Positions 58,867 through 64,000 of a DNA stretch of 64,000 bases are shown piece after piece. The translations under genes were made by a program, and so were the position numbers. The stretch's first letter is position 1, and the number at the start of each line of letters is the position of its first letter. The DNA comes from an uncultured Lachnospiraceae bacterium (GTDB taxonomy: Bacteria; Bacillota; Clostridia; Lachnospirales; Lachnospiraceae): positions 1 through 64,000 of the forward strand of contig CADBPC010000120.1 of the NCBI GenBank assembly GCA_902796425.1, written 5' to 3'. The notes under the pieces are model-generated. The model was not told the origin of the DNA and did not search any database. It saw only the letters and a list, made by a program, of their open reading frames with translations.

Positions 58867-58981
58867 CTTGTGTTTTCTTATTCTTAACTTCAGGGAAATC
58901 TATTCTTCAAGGTAAATCAGGATTTTACAGTTTTTCCCTGCCCCGGCTCAAATATTATGCCGCCGCAGGGCTGGGAATATT

Positions 58982-59899
58982 TCAGGGCAGCTGCTTACCG
59001 GCAGCGAGGTACAGCCTGTACCATTCGTCATGTTCGAGCCTGAAGGTGTCGGCAGCGGCGATTTCCGCAAGTCTTGAGCCTTTGGTTGTCCCGACGATGG
59101 TCTGGATTCCCGCGGGGTGTCTCATGATCCAGGCCACCGCGACGGCTCCCGGTGTCACGCCATATTTCTCTGCCATCTCTTCGAGTACTTTGTTGAGCTC
59201 GGGGTACTTCTCGGAGCCTATGAAGGTTCCATCGAACATTCCGTACTGGAAGGGCGACCACGCCTGCAGTGTGATATGTTTCAGTCTTGCATATTCCAGG
59301 AGGCCTCCGTCACGGACGGTTCCTGCGCTGTTCTCGATGTTGACGTTGAGTCCGGAGTCGATGATATCACAGTGTGCCAGGGAGAACTGAACCTGGTCAA
59401 AGAGGATTTCATCCGGCACCGCCGATTCAAGAAGGGCGATCTGGCCGGGGTTCATATTGCTGACGCCGAAGTACCGGACCTTTCCCGATTTCTTGAGCGC
59501 TTCAAACGCCGCTGCAACCTCTTCCGGCTCCATCAGTGTATCCGGCCGGTGGAGGAGCAGGATGTCCACATAGTCTGTCCCGAGACGCTTTAAGCTCCCG
59601 TCCACACTGTCCAGGATGTGCTGTTTTGAAAAATCATAGGAAATACCCGGCTTAATTGCGCATTTTGTCTGCAGGATAATCTCTTCCCTGCCGATGCCGG
59701 AAAGATTGCGGCCGAAGATTTCCTCCGATCTGCCGCCCGCATAGATGTCGGCATGGTCAAAGAAATTGATTCCCAGGTCGACCGCCGTATGGATCAGGTT
59801 CTGCACATCTTTGTCATCCTTTAAAGACGCGATGCGCATGCAGCCCAGGCCGATCGCCGGGATCTGAAATGAAGCAGCTTTTGCCGAAAGTAGTTTCAT
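58982..59899 (-). CDS. Aldo/keto reductase
   Basis: 305 aa. The family start IPAIGLGCMRIASL and the catalytic tetrad are visible: D48 and Y53 (FFDHADIYAGG), K79 (QTKCAIK) and H116 (LLLHRPD). The NADP site includes GTTKGSRLAEIAAA near the end. It resembles the E. coli YdhF group. The substrate is unknown. AAGGAGGCCAT precedes the ATG. It lies 20 nt after the LacI-type gene, so both are probably transcribed together and perhaps induced by the same sugar as the divergent aldolase/ABC genes. Confidence 0.93.
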   Translation of the reverse strand: MKLLSAKAASFQIPAIGLGCMRIASLKDDKDVQNLIHTAVDLGINFFDHADIYAGGRSEEIFGRNLSGIGREEIILQTKCAIKPGISYDFSKQHILDSVDGSLKRLGTDYVDILLLHRPDTLMEPEEVAAAFEALKKSGKVRYFGVSNMNPGQIALLESAVPDEILFDQVQFSLAHCDIIDSGLNVNIENSAGTVRDGGLLEYARLKHITLQAWSPFQYGMFDGTFIGSEKYPELNKVLEEMAEKYGVTPGAVAVAWIMRHPAGIQTIVGTTKGSRLAEIAAADTFRLEHDEWYRLYLAAGKQLP

Positions 59900-59919
59900 A
59901 TGGCCTCCTTATGAATTTG

Positions 59920-60948
59920 TCAGGTTGACGCCCGCAGAACGATGTTCGGGGTGAGTTTTATGTTGCGCGCGAAGAACTCGCCTTTGTTCTCAAGATTGTC
60001 TCTGATAATGCTGACTGCAGCGGCCGCCAGTTCATTGAGCGGCGCGCGGACAGTACTGAGAGGCGGTGCCGTGTACGATGCAAGGAAATCATCATAGCCA
60101 AAGATGGCCACCTTGTCCGGCACCTCTATTCCCCTGTCGTACAGGAACTGTCTAGCCGTAATTGCGAACAGATCCGACCACGCGACGATGGCATCCGGGA
60201 ACTCTTCGTTATTGAAGATCCTGGTCAGTTCGTTGTAGCAGTCTTCTCTTAAGGATGACCTGCAGATATGGACCGATGTAGATTTCTGATACTCCGCAGC
60301 TGCATCCTTAAAGCCCTGCAGGCGTTCCTGCTCTACGCTCCCCACGAGAGGCGCTGTGACATAGACGAGCTTTTTTCTTCCTGTATCATACAGGTGCTTA
60401 CAGGCCAGATAAATACCCTGTCTGGAGTCGATCTGCACACTGTTAAGCTCGGTGCAGACAGCTCTCTCCACGACCACAACCGGAACAGGAAGGTTCAGGA
60501 GCATCTCCTTATTTTCCTGGCTGATCCGTTCATCCCTGAAGTCGGAAATAATAATCCCGCATACATTTTCACGCAGTGCCCTGACCGTTACCTCTTCAAG
60601 GTTCTCATTGTCGGGCTTCTGTGCGATGTACAAGGTGTAAAAACCGGCGCTGTTGGCAGCGATCGAAAGAGCATGCTCAAGTCTTGGAAGAAAAGTTATT
60701 TCTCTTGAGACGCCTCCGATGACAGCGATTACTCTGCTTCTTGCTCCGGTCGCGGAAGCCGCAGGGCGGGCAGGCCTGTAATCCCCTCCCCTGCTTTTTT
60801 CCACATAGCCGAGCTTCTTTATCGCGTTATCTATCTTTTCCTGGTTTTCCTGAGAAATATATCCGTTCTTATGTATCGCTCTCGATACAGTGGCCACGGA
60901 TACCCCGGCTTCAGCTGCCACATCTCGTATCGTTACTCTCGTTCCCAT
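59920..60948 (-). CDS. LacI-family transcriptional regulator
   Basis: 342 aa. The helix-turn-helix is VTIRDVAAEAGVSVATVSRAI (about 5-25), followed by the hinge helix. A periplasmic-binding-protein-like domain runs from about 72 (RVIAVIGGVSREITFLPRLEHAL), and the dimer face contains FGYDDFLASYTAPPLSTVRAPLNELAAAAV. It probably represses the divergent aldolase/ABC genes and its own promoter. The ATG follows TGGAGAGAT. The intergenic operator region is described separately. Confidence 0.94.
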   Translation of the reverse strand: MGTRVTIRDVAAEAGVSVATVSRAIHKNGYISQENQEKIDNAIKKLGYVEKSRGGDYRPARPAASATGARSRVIAVIGGVSREITFLPRLEHALSIAANSAGFYTLYIAQKPDNENLEEVTVRALRENVCGIIISDFRDERISQENKEMLLNLPVPVVVVERAVCTELNSVQIDSRQGIYLACKHLYDTGRKKLVYVTAPLVGSVEQERLQGFKDAAAEYQKSTSVHICRSSLREDCYNELTRIFNNEEFPDAIVAWSDLFAITARQFLYDRGIEVPDKVAIFGYDDFLASYTAPPLSTVRAPLNELAAAAVSIIRDNLENKGEFFARNIKLTPNIVLRAST

Positions 60949-61014
60949 ATCTCTCCAGTCTTGCTTCGATGCCGAACGGTATCAAATGGATGTGGAAAAC
61001 AGATTGTTTCCAAA

Positions 61015-61043
61015 ATTATATGCTAAAGCAAAACTATATGTAA
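61015..61043 (-). promoter_or_regulatory. Probable promoter of the LacI-type gene
   Basis: On the minus strand a perfect TATAAT (61020-61015) lies 17 nt from TTACAT (61043-61038). The start would be near 61008, a 60-nt leader. One copy of the long repeat (61057-61076) lies just upstream of the -35. Confidence 0.6.
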
Positions 61044-61056
61044 TTCAAGCCGTCTC

Positions 61057-61076
61057 AAATGTGTAATACGTGTAAT
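61057..61076 (+). repeat. Operator-like 20-bp repeat, copy 1
   Basis: It reads AAATGTGTAATA then CGTGTAAT, i.e. two GTGTAAT half sites nine bp apart in direct orientation. It is almost identical (19 of 20) to the reverse complement of 61243-61262. It lies upstream of the regulator's -35 element. Confidence 0.75.
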
Positions 61077-61163
61077 CTCTTTAATAAGACAAAACATTTT
61101 ACATTTTGTTACACACATTATCGCACGGTTTATCGTTCTTTTAAAACCATTATATTACACAAA

Positions 61164-61192
61164 TTGTCACTACTATTTTTAGTTAATATGCT
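61164..61192 (+). promoter_or_regulatory. Probable promoter of the aldolase/ABC operon
   Basis: TTGTCA (61164-61169) and TATGCT (61187-61192) are 17 nt apart, with a second TATATT close by. The start would be near 61199, about 97 nt before the aldolase ATG, so repeat copy 2 would lie in the leader. The whole 60949-61295 spacer is AT-rich and carries repeated TTACA(C) words but no gene. Confidence 0.6.
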
Positions 61193-61242
61193 ATATTGAC
61201 CGCGATTTACGAACAATAGTATTATGTGAAACAAGAGGACTA

Positions 61243-61262
61243 ATTACACATATTACACATTT
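61243..61262 (-). repeat. Operator-like 20-bp repeat, copy 2 (inverted)
   Basis: It reads ATTACACATATTACACATTT on the plus strand. This is the inverted counterpart of 61057-61076 with one difference. Two TTACACA words lie nine bp apart. It sits downstream of the aldolase promoter and 34 nt before the ATG, a position suited to repression. Confidence 0.75.
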
Positions 61263-61295
61263 CAAGTCACATCTTTTGCATATAAGGAGATAAAG

Positions 61296-62198
61296 ATGAA
61301 ACGGATGCATGGAATCTGTGTTCCAATGATTACACCCATGAATACAGACGGATCTGTCGATTATTCCTCTCTGGAAAAGCTGACCACTCACCTGGTGGAA
61401 AGAGGTGTCGATGCGCTGTATCCCTGCGGGACAACCGGCGAGGTCAGCAATCTCTCCGTCGAAGAAAGAATGATGATCACGGAAACTGTAATCAGGGCAG
61501 CCGCAGGACGTATCCCTGTCTTTGCCCAGATCGGCGGAAGAATTACGGATGACGCTATGGCTCTTGCCCGTCACGCCGTAAATGCCGGGGCAGACGGCCT
61601 GGGACTGTTGACTCCGACCTATTACCATCTGACTGATGAGGAACTTCTTGGCTACTATAAAACCGTTGCCGGCAGTGTTCCCGAGACGCCGGTTTATATC
61701 TACGGAATTCCGTTCTGCACCGGCAACGCTCTCTCCACTTCACTGGTAGAACGAATCGCGGATACATGCCCGAATATCCTCGGCATCAAATACAGTGTAG
61801 GCGACGTCCTGCAGCTGGCTGAGTTTTCCCGGATCAGGAACAGTACCTTTGATGTGCTGGTTGCCCCGGTCCAGCTCCTGCTCCCCGCTTTATCCATCGG
61901 AGCAGTCGGAACAGTCTCCGGCAACAATCATATTTACATCGAGGCAATTGCTGAATTGATCCGCACCTTTGAATCCGGTGACATCAAAAGCTGCAGAGCG
62001 CTCCAGACCAGACTGGCACGTCTTTCCGAAGAGCTTGCTTTTAAGGAAATTGCCAAATGTAAAGCTCTTATGGCAAGGGCCGGCATCATCCGGTCGGACA
62101 CAGTCAGGCTCCCCCAGACACAGCTACACTGCGGTGAGAAGGAAGCGCTCTTCCGCTTTATGGATGAGCATTATCCGGAGTTTAGTTTCAGGTCGTAA
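61296..62198 (+). CDS. DapA/NanA-superfamily aldolase
   Basis: 300 aa. The family's GTTGE (45-49), Y136 (YIYGIP) and Schiff-base K165 (GIKYSVGD) are visible. The fold is shared by dihydrodipicolinate synthase, N-acetylneuraminate lyase and 2-keto-3-deoxy sugar-acid aldolases. Its context is a LacI regulator, an aldo/keto reductase and an ABC importer. That points to a catabolic lyase for a keto sugar acid rather than lysine synthesis, but the substrate is not fixed by the sequence. ATAAGGAGATAAAG precedes the ATG. Confidence 0.88.
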   Translation: MKRMHGICVPMITPMNTDGSVDYSSLEKLTTHLVERGVDALYPCGTTGEVSNLSVEERMMITETVIRAAAGRIPVFAQIGGRITDDAMALARHAVNAGADGLGLLTPTYYHLTDEELLGYYKTVAGSVPETPVYIYGIPFCTGNALSTSLVERIADTCPNILGIKYSVGDVLQLAEFSRIRNSTFDVLVAPVQLLLPALSIGAVGTVSGNNHIYIEAIAELIRTFESGDIKSCRALQTRLARLSEELAFKEIAKCKALMARAGIIRSDTVRLPQTQLHCGEKEALFRFMDEHYPEFSFRS

Positions 62199-62248
62199 AG
62201 GCTGAGCGCCAGCCTTTCATAGTATACCGGGAGGAGAAACCTTCCGGA
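62197..62248 (+). other. Two hairpins between the aldolase and binding-protein genes
   Basis: AAAGGCTG/CAGCCTTT (62197-62217) overlaps the aldolase stop and is followed by CCGGGAGG/CCTTCCGG (about 62228-62248). No strong T run follows. Such intercistronic hairpins often protect the downstream binding-protein mRNA, giving more binding protein than enzyme. Confidence 0.5.
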
Positions 62249-62272
62249 TATAGCAACAAAAAGGAGGAAAAA

Positions 62273-63751
62273 ATGAAAAGGAAACTTTTAGGGACATTGC
62301 TCGCAGGAACCATGGCAGCAGGCCTGATGGCCGGATGTGCTGTTCCTGCCGCACCGGCAGCAGCGCCTGCAGCACAGCCTGCAGCAGAACCTGCAGGTGA
62401 AGCTGCGGCAGAGGCTGAGAGCGCAACTGAGGAAGAAGCCTCCTCTCCTGCTTCCACGCTTGACGAGAGCGAGGAGATCACACTGAACCTTCTGGGCCCG
62501 GGCCTTCTTTCTTCGCAGGGCGAGACCGGTGCCCTCGATATGGTCACCGGCCTGGAGACTCCCGGCTATAACGTAATTGTAGAGAGATGGAATGAACTTC
62601 ATCCCAATGTTAAGCTTCACATCGAAACAGCTCCGTGGGACAACTGGCAGTCTGTTGTACAGACAGCAGCGCTCAGCGGCGACCTGGATGTTATTCTTCA
62701 CGGCGCAACACTGACGGCGCTGGTCGAGCCTCTTGATGAGTATATTGCTGCGGATCCCGATTTTGCATCGAAAATTTATACAACAGAGACAAGACGCACA
62801 ACCGATTACAACGACCTCAGTATCCCGACAACAACCGGTGTTCCTTATACACTGAACGCACAGATCGCATATCTGGACAAGCAGATCTTTGAAGATTACG
62901 GCGTCGAGCTTCCGGATGCCTCCTGGACATGGTCCGATATGCTCTCTCTTGCGGAACAGCTCACAGGCACAGATCCTGTGACCGGGGAACAGACCTACGG
63001 CGTTCAGGTGGACAGCATGGAAAACGCCAATAACCTCTGGTTTACCTACGGCATGCTGGCAAGCGCTTATGACGCAAAGGTATTCCAGTACGGAAAGACC
63101 GTCGAGGATTCCAAGGTTGACTTCACGATCGACAAATCCATCGCCGCATTCCAGATGATCCGCGACCTCGGTCAGTACTGCAGTCCTCAGGTCCGCGAAG
63201 GTATCAACATCGCTTATCAGCTGACTCCCGACAACAATACTGCAATCCGTTACAGCCAGAACGCATTTACTCACTTTAACGAAGCGAAGGTCATGGGAGT
63301 TGAGGACAGATTCCTGTTCCTTCCTATGCCGGTCATCGAAGAGGGCGAGCATAAGGGTGATCCGTCCATGTTCAAGGGCTGCAATAACCTTGCCATCAGT
63401 AAGTCCAGTGAACATAAGGACTGGGCGTGGGAGTTCATCAAGTTTATGGTCACGGACGAAGCGTGCATCCAGTGGGTCATCGACTGCGGACAGATCCCGA
63501 ATACTCCCGACTGCCTCACAACTCTGAAAGAGGTTATGGGCGACAAGGCTGATTCCATCGATCTTGCAATGTCCACAATGGCCGATGATTTCAGCAACTC
63601 TACAACCGAATACTACAACAACATCAGCTTCGGACCGGTTACAACCACACTGGGCATCGTCTCACACGATCTTGTAAACGGAACCATCACAGCTGAAGAC
63701 GCAGCAGCCCAGATGCAGGCAGCTGTAGATGAATATCTTGCAACAAAATAA
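62273..63751 (+). CDS. Sugar ABC transporter substrate-binding lipoprotein
   Basis: 492 aa. The lipoprotein signal ends in LMAGC (Cys22). A low-complexity Ala/Pro/Glu linker (about 23-65) precedes the family 1 solute-binding fold, with VIVERWNELHPNVKLHIETAPWDNWQSVVQTAALSG, a hinge near DYGVELPDASWTWSDMLSLAEQL and a C-terminal KSSEHKDWAWEFIKFMVTDEAC. It presents an oligosaccharide or sugar-acid ligand to the membrane complex whose first permease gene follows 16 nt later. AAGGAGG precedes the ATG. The ligand should match the divergent regulator's inducer. Confidence 0.94.
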   Translation: MKRKLLGTLLAGTMAAGLMAGCAVPAAPAAAPAAQPAAEPAGEAAAEAESATEEEASSPASTLDESEEITLNLLGPGLLSSQGETGALDMVTGLETPGYNVIVERWNELHPNVKLHIETAPWDNWQSVVQTAALSGDLDVILHGATLTALVEPLDEYIAADPDFASKIYTTETRRTTDYNDLSIPTTTGVPYTLNAQIAYLDKQIFEDYGVELPDASWTWSDMLSLAEQLTGTDPVTGEQTYGVQVDSMENANNLWFTYGMLASAYDAKVFQYGKTVEDSKVDFTIDKSIAAFQMIRDLGQYCSPQVREGINIAYQLTPDNNTAIRYSQNAFTHFNEAKVMGVEDRFLFLPMPVIEEGEHKGDPSMFKGCNNLAISKSSEHKDWAWEFIKFMVTDEACIQWVIDCGQIPNTPDCLTTLKEVMGDKADSIDLAMSTMADDFSNSTTEYYNNISFGPVTTTLGIVSHDLVNGTITAEDAAAQMQAAVDEYLATK

Positions 63752-63767
63752 TAAAAGGTGATCTACG

Positions 63768-64000
63768 ATGAGCACAAAAGACAGGCGAATCCGCAATCTC
63801 AAAAAGCAGCTGAGGTGGTACCCGTTTCTGATCATCAGTCTTGCCGCACTGGTATTGTTCGTTTATATTCCGATGTTCAATACCGCGCGGTACAGTCTTT
63901 ACGATATATCCATCGTGGGAGCGGGGAACGAAACCTTTATCGGCTTAAAGAATTACAGAACTCTGCTCGGGCAGTCCCGATTTCTTCGTGCTCTCGGCAA
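63768..64000 (+). CDS. ABC transporter permease, MalF/UgpA type (partial)
   Basis: The window ends after 77 codons. The reading MSTKDRRIRNLKKQL is a basic cytosolic start. It is followed by a first membrane helix (WYPFLIISLAALVLFVYIPMF), then NTARYSLYDISIVGAGNETFIGLKNYRTLL, where the 'FIGLKNY' motif is typical of sugar permeases of the CUT1 type. AAAAGGTGATCTACG precedes the ATG. It follows the binding-protein gene by 16 nt; a second permease is expected beyond the edge. Confidence 0.9.
   Translation, partial: MSTKDRRIRNLKKQLRWYPFLIISLAALVLFVYIPMFNTARYSLYDISIVGAGNETFIGLKNYRTLLGQSRFLRALG

Overview
The window reads as a chromosomal segment of a moderately GC-rich Clostridia member, most likely a Lachnospiraceae-type gut or rumen anaerobe. 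This is inferred from the ribosomal cluster order, the CpsB/C/D-type capsule module, class C sortase pili with a VLGA...TGD sorting signal, many plant-glycan glycosidases with Gfo/Idh oxidoreductases, and consistent AGGAGG-type ribosome binding sites. No phage, plasmid backbone, CRISPR array or rRNA operon is visible. Reading frames are dense on both strands, and most genes in the first 47 kb lie on the minus strand.

Layout. 1-5.9 kb: start of a secreted protein, a CapA-like membrane phosphoesterase, the rpmG-secE-nusG-rplK-rplA cluster (closed by a terminator, with no rplJ/rplL next to it), then glf and a small membrane protein. 6-15.3 kb: a PfoR/EIIC-like membrane protein, then a minus-strand run of a YfhO-type protein, a YfbR-like nucleotidase, deoC and an extraordinary gene. 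That gene fuses the N-terminal part of an IS1182-type transposase in frame to a complete GH2 beta-galactosidase. A second YfhO paralogue diverges at 15.6 kb across a palindrome-rich spacer. 18.5-23.6 kb: a 5'-truncated AAA ATPase and a pilus operon (sortase C, pilin, pseudo-sortase, unknown anchored protein). 23.7-35.1 kb: a GPH sugar symporter, ComEC, a coiled-coil Ala/Gln protein, an LCP protein, CpsD, CpsC, CpsB, a GerMN lipoprotein and a sensor kinase. The probable partner response regulator lies 3.7 kb further on, separated by a GH27 glycosidase, nfo, a nicotinamidase-like gene and luxS. 39.5-48.4 kb: a ComEA-like lipoprotein, a solute-binding protein, and arginine biosynthesis (argD, argB, argJ, GNAT, argC on minus; argG on plus) with divergent promoters and ArgR-like boxes between argC and argG. 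48.5-52.8 kb: small DUF proteins, pyrB-pyrI, nudC and an AraC regulator. 53-58.6 kb: two Gfo/Idh oxidoreductases and a GH78 alpha-L-rhamnosidase. 58.7-64 kb: tRNA-Trp, an aldo/keto reductase, a LacI regulator, a DapA/NanA-like aldolase, and the start of a sugar ABC transporter.

How the genes work together. Three themes dominate. The first is cell-surface biogenesis: capsule polymerisation control, LCP attachment, UDP-galactofuranose supply and sortase pili. The second is plant or host glycan use: beta-galactosidase, GH27, GH78, GPH symporter, ABC importer, and LacI and AraC regulators. The third is central anabolism: arginine and pyrimidine synthesis. The strongest candidate for something undescribed is the transposase-domain/beta-galactosidase fusion. 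Next are the pilus operon with a sortase-like protein lacking its catalytic His and Cys, and several arrays of short palindromes in intergenic spacers. All functional calls are made by reading the sequence, not by database search.
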